Of a DNA stretch of 40,440 nucleotides, positions 33,313-39,668 are shown one piece after another (position 1 is the stretch's first letter; every line of letters starts with the position of its first letter). Position numbers and translations under genes: made by a program. The stretch is from IMG/VR virus record IMGVR_UViG_3300009431_000051, positions 1-40,440 of that record. One strand, given 5' to 3'. The stretch is from a virus. The notes beneath the pieces are model-generated. The model searched no databases. It was not told the origin of the DNA and was given only the letters and a program-made list of their open reading frames with translations.

Positions 33313-33715
33313 CCTTAGCCCTTTCTAAATCGGAAAGCCTTTCCTCAAAGTCTGTGACCTCTTGTATTTTAAGCATAGAAGTAATGCTAGTTATAACTAT
33401 TGCACCTATATCCGCCGGAATATCACCGTTAGCAATAGCCTTTATCACATAGTCAGCTTTTTCATGTGGCTTTGCATCTTCCGGCAACTCAAAGTTTATT
33501 AGTGGTGCAACTGACTTTTTGATAGGGGCGAGCCTTTTTAACAGCTCGCCAAACGCAAAAGAGTCTTCTGGGTTGTGCGCCTTTTCAACAAGCAAGTCAT
33601 AAAAACCTTCCTCACTCTTACCTGTGCGTTTCATGGCTTCAAGTATTTTAGTCCTTTCACTCTTACCCCTCCCTGGCCTATCTTTTGGTTGATTGTCTGA
33701 TGTAAACCTACTCAT
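33305..33715 (-). CDS. terS: Terminase small subunit
   Basis: This 136-residue protein precedes and overlaps TerL, the usual place for the packaging-site recognition subunit. It has a basic N-terminus (KDRPGRGKSERTKILEAMKR) that could bind DNA, a helical core and an acidic end (FEERLSDLERAKDD). The call rests on position and plan. It has its own promoter: TGATATACT (33761-33753) stands between a terminator and the start. The ribosome site is weak (GGAG about 15 bases upstream). Confidence 0.75.
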   Translation of the reverse strand: MSRFTSDNQPKDRPGRGKSERTKILEAMKRTGKSEEGFYDLLVEKAHNPEDSFAFGELLKRLAPIKKSVAPLINFELPEDAKPHEKADYVIKAIANGDIPADIGAIVITSITSMLKIQEVTDFEERLSDLERAKDD

Positions 33716-33752
33716 AAGACCGTTATTTCTCCGTTATTATCTTGGCTTATAA

Positions 33753-33761
33753 AGTATATCA
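33753..33761 (-). promoter_or_regulatory. Extended -10 promoter of the terminase genes
   Basis: TGATATACT on the - strand (33761-33753) is an extended -10 box about 38 bp before the TerS ATG and directly after the terminator at 33778-33798. Confidence 0.55.
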
Positions 33762-33777
33762 CTAAATTACAGTTAAT

Positions 33778-33798
33778 AAAAAACCCGCTATTGCGGGT
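33778..33798 (-). terminator. Terminator before the terminase genes
   Basis: On the - strand ACCCGC, loop AATA, GCGGGT and six T. The stop codon of the 34-residue membrane peptide lies inside the hairpin. Confidence 0.8.
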
Positions 33799-33892
33799 CT
33801 GTGATTAGAAGCTTGTAGGCATAGTAAATCATAATGACACCTAAAGCCCAAAAACCAAAAACAAAAAAATCTATAAGGTTCATATCACTCAT
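33788..33892 (-). CDS. Tiny membrane peptide
   Basis: This 34-residue ORF (MSDMNLIDFFVFGFWALGVI then MIYYAYKLLITDPQ) is one membrane helix. Its ATG overlaps the stop of the NinX-like gene (GTATGAG), and its stop lies inside a terminator hairpin, so it is the last gene of that transcript. Too short for family assignment. Confidence 0.5.
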   Translation of the reverse strand: MSDMNLIDFFVFGFWALGVIMIYYAYKLLITDPQ

Positions 33893-34251
33893 ACCTTAAC
33901 CCCTTTACTGATTAGATAAACAATAGCCGCAGCTCTTTTTGGGTTTTCATCAGTATGAAAGTAACTACATTCTTCTGCTGTTTGATGTGCGCCAACATTT
34001 GCCATATAAGTTATTTCAGCTTCCCATTTGTCGCCATCATTAAGCAATGAAATCTTATGATAATCAATCAGAGAGCCAATGTCTGACCAATTTTTGCAAT
34101 AGCTAACCTCATGCCCTCTATGCAAAACCGCACCATCAATGCAGTGCCTAGTAATCATATCCTTGCCAATATGGCAATCAGATAAAAACCCTAGCTTATC
34201 AACTACCATGCAATCTATTTCATGATCGCTTAATTCACTCCACTTACTCAC
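33889..34251 (-). CDS. NinX-like protein (DUF2591 type)
   Basis: The likely start is GTG 34251 (AGGAG 8 bases upstream), giving 120 residues; the GTG at 34260 overlaps that site. The pattern KWSELSDHEIDCMVVDKLG, then YCKNWSDIGSLIDYHKISLL and C-terminal ENPKRAAAIVYLISKG resembles the NinX family of lambdoid-type phages, whose members start with a W-x-L-[ST]-D-x-[ED]-I segment and end with NP-RA--IVFL. The function of that family is unknown. It follows the 34.3-kb RNA terminator. Confidence 0.65.
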   Translation of the reverse strand: MSKWSELSDHEIDCMVVDKLGFLSDCHIGKDMITRHCIDGAVLHRGHEVSYCKNWSDIGSLIDYHKISLLNDGDKWEAEITYMANVGAHQTAEECSYFHTDENPKRAAAIVYLISKGVKV

Positions 34252-34265
34252 CTCTTGCACTCCTA

Positions 34266-34290
34266 ATAAAAACCCACCGTTAAGTGGGTT
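34266..34290 (-). terminator. Terminator of the 34.3-kb RNA
   Basis: On the - strand AACCCAC (34290-34284), loop TTAACG, GTGGGTT (34277-34271), then TTTATT. The ribosome site of the NinX-like gene follows at once, so read-through would feed that gene. Confidence 0.75.
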
Positions 34291-34613
34291 TACTTACTCT
34301 CGTTCAATGCAATACACCATGGAAAAGCGCATTTGCTGTGCAACTACGGCGCGATACCCGCAGGACCTTATAAAGCTGTCACCCTTCACCGCACTTTACC
34401 AAGCTGCACACAAATAAGCTCTAAAATTGCCGAGCTGGAATCGAACCAGCAACTCCGCGACCTTGGTCGGGGCGAGTCTCCGCAAAAGATATTCATCTAT
34501 CGGCAACATTAAATACTAACTGCTATCTCACGACCGTAGTTAGTTTACTGCAACCCACTTTAACGCAAGTGAGCAACGAACAAAGATTATCGAGCATTCT
34601 GCCTTAACTCGAT
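34268..34613 (-). ncRNA. Non-coding RNA of about 345 nt with a tRNA-like domain
   Basis: This 412-bp gene-free stretch has its own promoter (34620-34630) and a terminator (34266-34290), so it is a discrete transcript. Helices include 34589-34594 with 34608-34613 (6 bp), 34554-34560 with 34567-34573 (7 bp; its one non-Watson-Crick pair is U-G on the - strand but A-C on the + strand), 34515-34521 with 34538-34544 (7) and a long-range 34534-34541 with 34342-34349 (8). In the middle lies a tRNA-like element (34427-34506). No open frame is credible. Function unknown; related phage loci carry large ornate RNAs near tRNAs, but no known class is recognised. Confidence 0.65.
34427..34506 (-). tRNA. 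tRNA-like domain without normal anticodon arm
   Basis: On the - strand a perfect 7-bp acceptor stem (TTGCCGA 34506-34500 with TCGGCAA 34433-34427) and a canonical T arm (GCTGG TTCGATT CCAGC) are unmistakable. The middle 49 bases do not give a normal D loop with GG or a 7-base anticodon loop. Instead there is a small GATA...TATC hairpin and a long hairpin ACTCGC...GCGGAGT around CGAC-CAAG-GTCG. No CCA is encoded. It could be a degenerate tRNA, a tRNA mimic cut by RNase P or Z, or a fold used by the surrounding RNA. No amino acid can be assigned. Confidence 0.5.
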
Positions 34614-34619
34614 GTAAAC

Positions 34620-34630
34620 ATTATAGCAAA
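34620..34630 (-). promoter_or_regulatory. Extended -10 promoter of the 34.3-kb RNA
   Basis: TTTGCTATAAT on the - strand (34630-34620), the same 11-base core as at 16361-16371. The expected RNA start is near 34613, where the first hairpin begins. Confidence 0.7.
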
Positions 34631-34653
34631 ATCAGTGTTCTTTTATAATACCG

Positions 34654-34677
34654 TTTAGCTATATGCTTATAACTAAC
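34654..34677. promoter_or_regulatory. TATARCTAAA palindrome upstream of the 34.3-kb RNA
   Basis: TTTAGCTATA (34654-34663), TGCT, TATAACTAAC (34668-34677): a near-complete copy of the 25.4-kb palindrome. On the - strand TATAAAA follows 6 bases after the half-site, as at 29.46 kb. It overlaps the last codons of the NinB-like gene. Confidence 0.6.
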
Positions 34678-35113
34678 TTGCATAATCAAGCATCACGCCG
34701 TTTTTAGCGTAGTAAGCTTGCATGTTATCCCTGTATTCGTTGTGCTGCTTTGTGTTGAATAGGCTACTAACAGGTAGCAACTCCATGTAATTAATCTGCT
34801 GCTCATGATTCCAGTTGTAAAAACCTATCTTGTTAAGCGTCCAGCTTATCTTTTCTTTGTAATTCTCATCCTGTAGCAGTATTGGCAGGCCAAACATCAA
34901 CTTACAAAAGTTACGTACAGAATCGGCACTTTCTCCTTCTAGCTTCGCTATGTGAGCGTACCATACATAAACCTGTGCGTTAGCTGGTAGGCTTCTTTTA
35001 CCACTCCAAGGCTTAGCGGTAACTTGTACCGCCTCGTTTTGACTTAGCATAGCTTCTAGCATTTCAATCAGAGCTGATTTATTACTTGTGACTAGCTTGT
35101 ATTTTTCAATCAT
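34673..35113 (-). CDS. NinB-like recombination protein
   Basis: This 146-residue protein, starting at ATG 35113 inside the end of rusA (TTTATGATTGA), resembles NinB/Orf-type phage recombination mediators. The key segment is KRSLPANAQVYVWYAHIAKL with SADSVRNFCKLMFGLPIL, comparable to the RS-x-x-QN-x-x-x-W and LK-x-x-FG-x-[PV] positions of that family. Such proteins bind single strands and help annealing proteins. Together with the Rad52-like protein, SSB and RusA it forms a recombination set. The call is by pattern and neighbourhood. Confidence 0.6.
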   Translation of the reverse strand: MIEKYKLVTSNKSALIEMLEAMLSQNEAVQVTAKPWSGKRSLPANAQVYVWYAHIAKLEGESADSVRNFCKLMFGLPILLQDENYKEKISWTLNKIGFYNWNHEQQINYMELLPVSSLFNTKQHNEYRDNMQAYYAKNGVMLDYAS

Positions 35114-35465
35114 AAACGCCCACCTTGACCACTGCATTACCTGGCGGGGCTTTAACACCCTTTTCAATGGTTAACTTAACAACTTGCTCATCATCAACTC
35201 AAAAACCAGACTTTGACAGCGCATCAAAAAGGCACTTGTTAAAATTATCAACGTCATACTTTCTAAGCGTTGGCGGGTTTAGCGTTATGTGTACGTATAA
35301 CCTATTAGAAATCATTTCACCTTTTAGATTTAAATCATCAAGTATTTGATCAACTTCCTTAGCGTATAATCTGCCTTTTTTACTTATTAGCCTTCGACCT
35401 CTAAATGTAGCCCAGTAAGAATTGATACTTGGAGGCCATGGCAATGTAAATTCATAATCACTCAT
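35106..35465 (-). pseudogene. rusA: RusA Holliday-junction resolvase interrupted by TGA
   Basis: RusA cuts four-way DNA junctions. Residues 1-88 match: FTLPWPPSINSYWATFRGR, ISKKGRLYAKEV, YDVDNFNKCLFDALSKSGF. Then comes TGA (35201-35199) exactly where E. coli RusA has Trp in AGFWLDD. The same frame continues VDDEQVVKL and on for 30 codons to a stop at 35106-35108, giving 119 residues in all, against 120 in E. coli. The truncated product would lack the Asp pair (D90/D91 in E. coli, D91 catalytic). The next gene still starts inside the full-length end. A point mutation (TGG to TGA), read-through or a base-call error would explain it; TGA is a normal stop elsewhere in this genome. Confidence 0.85.
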
Positions 35466-35472
35466 AACAACC

Positions 35473-35856
35473 TCAATACTTAGTTAGCATAATTGCGCCT
35501 GAAATATTACTTTCTGGCTCTGCTATGCCATTTTCAGCCATTTTCTCTACCATCTTGCGCCATAGGTATCTCTGACCCCCGAAAGCCTCTGAGAATCGCT
35601 TTCGGTAATGCGTAACGTTTAGCGGGTGCGAGCTATGAACATCATGAAGCTGTTGAGGTACTGGCAAAATAAACCAGTGACCTATTTTAACTTTGTTGTG
35701 CTTGTAGCTTCTTCCGCATACGTGATGAACCTGAAAAGGCGCATCATTCCACATATCGCCGAATAGATAACCCACACCATGCTCATTATGAAAATCAGCT
35801 ACAGCTTTGAGCCATGCTTTTTCCTCTGCGTTTGGCTTTGTGTTTTTACTTAGCAT
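35473..35856 (-). CDS. HNH-type nuclease candidate
   Basis: This 127-residue protein contains FQVHHVCGRSYKHNKVKIGH, then FILPVPQQLHDVHSSHPLNV and THYRKRFSEAFG. The His pair at the first turn, the HDVHS segment and the N-x-x-x-[HR] position fit a beta-beta-alpha-metal (HNH) fold as found in phage recombination regions. It overlaps the Mom-like gene at its start and is followed by rusA 8 bases later. It may process recombination or replication junctions. Metal-binding residues cannot be fully assigned by eye. Confidence 0.6.
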   Translation of the reverse strand: MLSKNTKPNAEEKAWLKAVADFHNEHGVGYLFGDMWNDAPFQVHHVCGRSYKHNKVKIGHWFILPVPQQLHDVHSSHPLNVTHYRKRFSEAFGGQRYLWRKMVEKMAENGIAEPESNISGAIMLTKY

Positions 35857-36482
35857 CTTCTACCCCCCTTGAACTCTTCTTGCTTGTACTTTATTTGGGA
35901 GCGCAAAGAATTAACCATCTTTCGCTTACCGGTTACATAAATATATCTGTGCTTTCTAGGTCTAGGTTTTAAATAAAAATCATCACCATACTTATCACGC
36001 ATCAGCTTAGCTCTGTTTGGCTGGCCTCTAAATTCATCTGCCACAGTTTGACCGTGTAAGTTCGGTTTGCTTTTTAATGCCCAGTCGGTACGCTTTGCAC
36101 TTAGTCCGTGATATGTAAAATTAGAAGCCCTATAAACGCACCCATTATGATCTTGTGATTTATCAGCGAAAGAAATCACAATTTTACCATGCGGCAGCAT
36201 CTTTAAACTTTTAGATATTAAGTAGCTTGCTTGGTTTTTCTCGTTGTACTTTAAGCAAAGTCTGTTTAGCTCAAGAACGTTATTTATATTTTCATCACCC
36301 GCAACACCGCGCCTTAATGTTGAGCTTGGCGGTGTTCCGTATGTTACAACACCTATTAGCTCACCACTTCTAAACAACCCAAAAGCATAAGTTATTGATG
36401 GCCACCTTTTCGCATAATGAATGTTTAATATAAAATCAGCACATTCATCCCTTTGTATTTTTCTTACTTCACACCCTTTCAT
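35850..36482 (-). CDS. Mom-like adenine hypermodification enzyme
   Basis: This 210-residue protein matches the Mom family of phage Mu by pattern. It has a GNAT-like core with FILNIHYAKRWPSITYAFGL, GELIGVVTYGTPPSSTLRRG, VLELNRLCL, ISFADKSQDHNGCVYRASNF and YHGLSAKRTDW. Mu Mom adds a methylcarbamoyl group to adenine N6 and protects phage DNA from host restriction enzymes. Here it lies between DnaB and HNH genes, not in a late single-gene unit as in Mu, and no Com-like partner is next to it. The substrate is inferred from the family. Confidence 0.75.
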   Translation of the reverse strand: MKGCEVRKIQRDECADFILNIHYAKRWPSITYAFGLFRSGELIGVVTYGTPPSSTLRRGVAGDENINNVLELNRLCLKYNEKNQASYLISKSLKMLPHGKIVISFADKSQDHNGCVYRASNFTYHGLSAKRTDWALKSKPNLHGQTVADEFRGQPNRAKLMRDKYGDDFYLKPRPRKHRYIYVTGKRKMVNSLRSQIKYKQEEFKGGRRC

Positions 36483-36506
36483 CTTTCACTCCTAACCGTT
36501 AATGAT

Positions 36507-37814
36507 CTAAAACTTTTTACGTTCTTTCTTTTCTTCAATTGGCTGCTCTTTCCATTGCGCATTGACCTCATAAAAAGCGCCAGCCTCAAATTTAAGTATT
36601 GAATTTCCCACCTCACCGTCACGCACTTTTGCCTTGATAATCTTTGCAAGCCCCTTGTTTACAGAATCAGGGTTGTGCACTTCCTCACGGTAAGGAAATA
36701 AAATAATATCCGCGTCCTGCTCAATCGCACCAGAATCACGCAAATCTGACGGCCTCGGCTCTCTTAGCGCCTTGTCTGCTTCACGGTTTAGCTGTGAGAG
36801 CAACAGAATAGGTGTTTTAAGCTCTTTTGCTAGCAACTTTATAACTCGGGTAGCCTCACCAACTGAAAGCGCCCTAGATTGAGCGTCAGGCATTTGCATT
36901 AACGTTAAATAATCAATAGTGATTAAACGCAAGTCTGGGTGTTTATCTTTAAAGTCTCTGCACTTCTGCTGCAAAATAGGAACACTTAATTGTGGATCAT
37001 CATCAATAAAAACATTTAGCTTATCTAAGTTATCTAGTGAGTTTGACAAAAAGCCCCATTGGTCATTGCTCAAACCTTGCTTACCTACGTTTTTTAATTG
37101 CTGTGTTGGTATCTTTGAAAATGCTGAAACTTCACGCTCAAATAATTGCGAGCCTTCCATTTCAAGAGAGAACATCAAAGTTTTATGTCCTTGCTCTGCT
37201 GCGAATCGGTTAACAAACAAAGCCAATGCAGTTTTACCCATACCAGGTTGACCACCAAGAACAACCAATGCTGTTTTATCAACTAGCACATCTAGACCGA
37301 TATCAAGATAAGTACCTTCTGGGCTTGCCTGTCTTTGCTCAATAACGTTTATGTATCCGGTCACATAATCAGTGAATGATTTAGGCTCGCTTTTAACCGC
37401 AGGCGCTAAAGACTGACTAAGGTTAGAAAGCGTCATGCTCACTTCGTTTCTATCAAACGGTCTACCTGACTGAATTTTACCTAAGATATTTTTAAGCTCG
37501 TTAGTTGCCAGCTTGTCGTTGTGCATTGCTCTAACTTGCATAGCCGAATAAATTGGGTCAGAAGTTGGGGTGTTAGCCATAACAGCCCTAGATAAATCAG
37601 CTAGGTCAATCTTACCATCGCTTACACCTTCGATTGACTGCATACTTACAACTGAACCGAATTGATCTAATCGCTTTATTGCTCGGTAAACTTCAAGAGT
37701 AAACTTGTCGTCAATCATGTCATCTTTAATTATCTCTAGTGACTCTCTTGTTTTTGGGTTTACGCCGTTTAAGCAAGCCGTAGACAATACAGCCCATAAG
37801 TTGTCAATAATCAT
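36507..37814 (-). CDS. Replicative DNA helicase (DnaB family)
   Basis: This 435-residue protein is a hexameric 5'-3' helicase that opens the fork for host polymerase. Walker A is GGQPGMGKT (187-195). A SLEME motif follows, then LITIDYLTLMQMP (Walker B region), LSQLNREADK (sensor-like Gln) and RPSDLRDSGAIEQDADIILF (the Arg-finger region and DnaB signature). The N-terminal domain is DnaB-like but diverged. It overlaps the initiator gene by 11 bases. With no phage polymerase or primase seen, host factors must be recruited. Confidence 0.92.
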   Translation of the reverse strand: MIIDNLWAVLSTACLNGVNPKTRESLEIIKDDMIDDKFTLEVYRAIKRLDQFGSVVSMQSIEGVSDGKIDLADLSRAVMANTPTSDPIYSAMQVRAMHNDKLATNELKNILGKIQSGRPFDRNEVSMTLSNLSQSLAPAVKSEPKSFTDYVTGYINVIEQRQASPEGTYLDIGLDVLVDKTALVVLGGQPGMGKTALALFVNRFAAEQGHKTLMFSLEMEGSQLFEREVSAFSKIPTQQLKNVGKQGLSNDQWGFLSNSLDNLDKLNVFIDDDPQLSVPILQQKCRDFKDKHPDLRLITIDYLTLMQMPDAQSRALSVGEATRVIKLLAKELKTPILLLSQLNREADKALREPRPSDLRDSGAIEQDADIILFPYREEVHNPDSVNKGLAKIIKAKVRDGEVGNSILKFEAGAFYEVNAQWKEQPIEEKKERKKF

Positions 37815-38469
37815 CGTTGTATCTCTCTTGGTTCAAGTACGTAGTCGGGTGAAGTCTATCAAAGCCCAAAAATGTATCACTGCCTTTTTCTAAATCTTCT
37901 AGTCGGTGTTTAACATCTGCGACAATGTGATTAGTTAAATCTCTAACTGTTTGCTCATCCATTTTCTTAATGACTTTTTTCCACGCTTTAAGCGCTGCTT
38001 GCTTTGCTTGTTTTTTAGGGTAATGCTTCCACCAAAATTCAAAGCTATCCTCTTCGAGTTGTGCGCGAGCAATCTTTGATTGATCTAAATGTTTTATATC
38101 TTTATCACTATCACTATCACTATCACTATCACTCTTACTAACACTATCGGCTTTTTGTGGGTTTTCTGGGTTCGTAATTAACCCACTGGGTTTTTTGGGT
38201 TCTTCTGGGTTATCTTCGGTTTTAGGTCTGCCGCCCTTTAACCCATTGTTTTTATTGCGTTCTACAATTCTTTCATACTTTTCATTGTCTCTAGCAAACT
38301 GAGCTTTGAAAGGTGAAAGCGCTATCTTTGTTAGTGCATCAAGTTCAAATTCTTCACCTAATTGAATTGCCTTGATTGCTTTAAATAGCTTTCCAGCTTG
38401 TTCGTCACTCAAGTCATCTAAGACTTGTAAGCTGTCTTTATGCAGAACAAATGACTTTCTGGTACTCAT
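37804..38469 (-). CDS. Replication initiator (DUF6291 N-terminus, O-like)
   Basis: This 221-residue protein begins MSTRKSFVLHKDSLQVLDDL and SDEQAGKLFKAIKAIQLGEE, with LSPFKAQFARDNEKYERIVE, the pattern of DUF6291 domains that start many phage replication proteins. A Pro/Glu/Asn and (SD)5 linker (about 75-125) follows. The C-terminal part (FEFWWKHYPKKQAKQAALKA, FLGFDRLHPTTYLNQ) resembles the helicase-loading half of O-type initiators. It overlaps dnaB, so the two are expressed together. The linker DNA carries repeats that could be the origin. Confidence 0.75.
   Translation of the reverse strand: MSTRKSFVLHKDSLQVLDDLSDEQAGKLFKAIKAIQLGEEFELDALTKIALSPFKAQFARDNEKYERIVERNKNNGLKGGRPKTEDNPEEPKKPSGLITNPENPQKADSVSKSDSDSDSDSDKDIKHLDQSKIARAQLEEDSFEFWWKHYPKKQAKQAALKAWKKVIKKMDEQTVRDLTNHIVADVKHRLEDLEKGSDTFLGFDRLHPTTYLNQERYNDDY
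38104..38133. repeat. Tandem hexamer (ATCACT)5
   Basis: Five exact copies of ATCACT (+ strand) encode (Ser-Asp)5 in the initiator linker. Length may vary between strains by slippage without frame change. It lies next to the TGGGTT repeats and may be part of the origin region. Confidence 0.85.
38158..38245. repeat. TGGGTT iteron-like cluster, candidate origin
   Basis: Five direct TGGGTT copies start at 38158, 38167, 38187, 38196 and 38206; inverted copies AACCCA start at 38180 and 38240. AACCCA-C-TGGGTT (38180-38192) is a perfect palindrome. They lie inside the initiator gene, in the linker codons, as do the lambda iterons in gene O. Binding by the initiator is inferred. Confidence 0.5.
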
Positions 38470-38508
38470 GGTTTATAATTAACCTCGCTGAAATTGAACG
38501 ATTAAATT

Positions 38509-38533
38509 GCCAGTCTGACCCACTGGCTTTTTT
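38509..38533 (+). terminator. Hairpin with T tract on the + strand
   Basis: GCCAGT (38509-38514) pairs with ACTGGC (38522-38527), followed by TTTTTT on the + strand. It lies just after the stop of a - strand gene; on that strand the following bases are AATTTAATC, a poor terminator. Second case of a rightward-facing terminator inside leftward operons. Confidence 0.55.
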
Positions 38534-38729
38534 ATTTGTGCTTTGCATTCTCTGACATAATTAAGCTCTTTGCTTCATCTGGGCTCATGCAAGCTAAACC
38601 TTGAAGCTTTTGCAGACCTAGCGTCATCGCTGCTCTAGCCACTGCTGAATCAAACAAATCAACAGCATCGCCAATATCATTAATTTTTAGCTTTACAGTG
38701 TCAGGGAATCTAACGTTTAACTTTTCCAT
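38532..38729 (-). CDS. Ribbon-helix-helix-like small regulator
   Basis: This 65-residue protein starts with a short strand EKLNVRFPDTVKLK followed by two helices (NDIGDAVDLFDSAVARAAMT, LGLQKL). This order, with a polar-hydrophobic alternation in the first strand and [FL]P-x-x-[VL]-K, fits Arc/MetJ-type RHH DNA-binding proteins. It stands alone between a promoter and the initiator gene, a good place to control replication. The Ala-rich helices are not decisive. Confidence 0.5.
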   Translation of the reverse strand: MEKLNVRFPDTVKLKINDIGDAVDLFDSAVARAAMTLGLQKLQGLACMSPDEAKSLIMSENAKHK

Positions 38730-38759
38730 TTGGTAATCCTCTTTTTAAGTTGTGGCTAC

Positions 38760-38788
38760 ATTATGATTTATATTTGTGTCCACGTCAA
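38760..38788 (-). promoter_or_regulatory. Strong sigma70-like promoter for the replication operon
   Basis: TTGACG (38788-38783), 17 bp, CATAAT (38765-38760) on the - strand, about 31 bp before the RHH-like gene and directly downstream of a terminator. Confidence 0.75.
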
Positions 38789-38800
38789 CCATCAGGCAAT

Positions 38801-38821
38801 AAAAAACCGCCATAAGGCGGT
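38801..38821 (-). terminator. Terminator of the early membrane-protein operon
   Basis: On the - strand ACCGCC, loop TTAT, GGCGGT and six T. It ends the operon running from 40261 to 38844. Confidence 0.85.
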
Positions 38822-38843
38822 CTGGTTATTTTGAATTTATTAG

Positions 38844-39107
38844 CTAATTGTCAGTTAGTATCTCATAAACTACTTTAGGCCAAAAAACCAAAGTAGCAAC
38901 AACACCAACAAAAGCCCCTAAAGCACCTTTTTCATTAATGGCATTCATAACTGGCTGTTTTATTGATTCGTTTACTAATTCCAATATTTTAAAGTTCGGC
39001 TCCGCCCCTTTTTTGATAAAGTCTATAATAGACATAATCAATAAGGATAAAACTATTGCCACAGCCCCAGCTTGAAGCCAATACGTAATAATGTTAATTA
39101 CACTCAT
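38844..39107 (-). CDS. Membrane protein, two helices (87 aa)
   Basis: It has two membrane spans, about 6-30 (ITYWLQAGAVAIVLSLLIMS) and 62-80 (LGAFVGVVATLVFWPKVVYE), joined by a charged loop. A GAGGCTAGTATGAGTG start region is nearly the same as in the two genes upstream. It is the last gene of the early leftward operon. It may alter the host membrane, but no family is recognised. Confidence 0.6.
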   Translation of the reverse strand: MSVINIITYWLQAGAVAIVLSLLIMSIIDFIKKGAEPNFKILELVNESIKQPVMNAINEKGALGAFVGVVATLVFWPKVVYEILTDN

Positions 39108-39108
39108 A

Positions 39109-39324
39109 CTAGCCTCTCTCTAAATCTTCTGCTGTTAATTTAAAATGCTTTGCTATGGCTACGGCGTGCTCCTTCTGCAAAATATCATCAATCTGCGCAT
39201 AGGCATCGCGAATAACTATTTGCAAGTCATCGCCAACCCAGTCAGGAGTGTGAAAACTTATTGCGCTTTCTTTTGCTGTATCGCTCCACTCATGCTGTGT
39301 AATATCAAACTCTTTTTCACTCAT
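39109..39324 (-). CDS. Hypothetical acidic protein (71 aa)
   Basis: This soluble protein (EFDITQHEWSDTAKESAISF, IVIRDAYAQIDDILQKEHAV) has a helical C-terminus. It starts with GAGGTTAGTATGAGTG. It sits between two other small early genes with 1-base gaps. Function unknown. Confidence 0.55.
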   Translation of the reverse strand: MSEKEFDITQHEWSDTAKESAISFHTPDWVGDDLQIVIRDAYAQIDDILQKEHAVAIAKHFKLTAEDLERG

Positions 39325-39325
39325 A

Positions 39326-39667
39326 CTAACCTCGCTTAAACATTCTATATAGACTTAATGCACCAAACCCAACCCACTGAAACAGGTTGTAATCCCTTAT
39401 TATTTTAACTTCTACATTGCAAACCGGGTTTATCATCGCTGTAAAATCTCGTGTTATTATTTGAACTTCCGCAGTTTCTTTTTTTGAGCAGTTTGTGTAC
39501 ATGTTGCTTTTTGATATGTAAGTGTTATCACAATTAACAAAGCAATCAAAACCTAAGTCTTGCAGCTTTTTGCTACACCATCCATTACTTGTAGATATTG
39601 TTGTTGGGGCGGAAAAGTAAAGATTGCTTTTTGTTATCACCCCACTAAGTTTAATCATTGCTTTCAT
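39326..39667 (-). CDS. Hypothetical Cys-containing protein (113 aa)
   Basis: It is beta-rich and has five Cys residues (CSKKLQDLGFDCFVNCDNTY and later NCSKK and PVCNVEV) and a C-terminal hydrophobic patch (LFQWVGFGALSLYRMF) that may touch the membrane. The start GAGGTTAGTATGA matches its downstream neighbours. No family is recognised. Confidence 0.5.
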   Translation of the reverse strand: MKAMIKLSGVITKSNLYFSAPTTISTSNGWCSKKLQDLGFDCFVNCDNTYISKSNMYTNCSKKETAEVQIITRDFTAMINPVCNVEVKIIRDYNLFQWVGFGALSLYRMFKRG

Positions 39668-39668
39668 A

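Noticed and set aside
33384-33395. TAGTTATAACTA palindrome within terS
   Set aside because: It resembles the regulator site but lacks the AAA ends and TGCA centre and lies inside codons, away from any start.
34337-34410. Second tRNA in the 34.3-kb RNA (CTTGGTAAAG looks like a D loop; TGTGCA pairs with TGCACA)
   Set aside because: No acceptor stem with T arm at the right distance and no 7-base anticodon loop could be placed.
35106-35465. Genome-wide TGA-to-Trp recoding as explanation for rusA
   Set aside because: TGA ends many other genes with proper overlaps (for example dUTPase and the genes around 24.5 kb), and Trp is read from TGG throughout.
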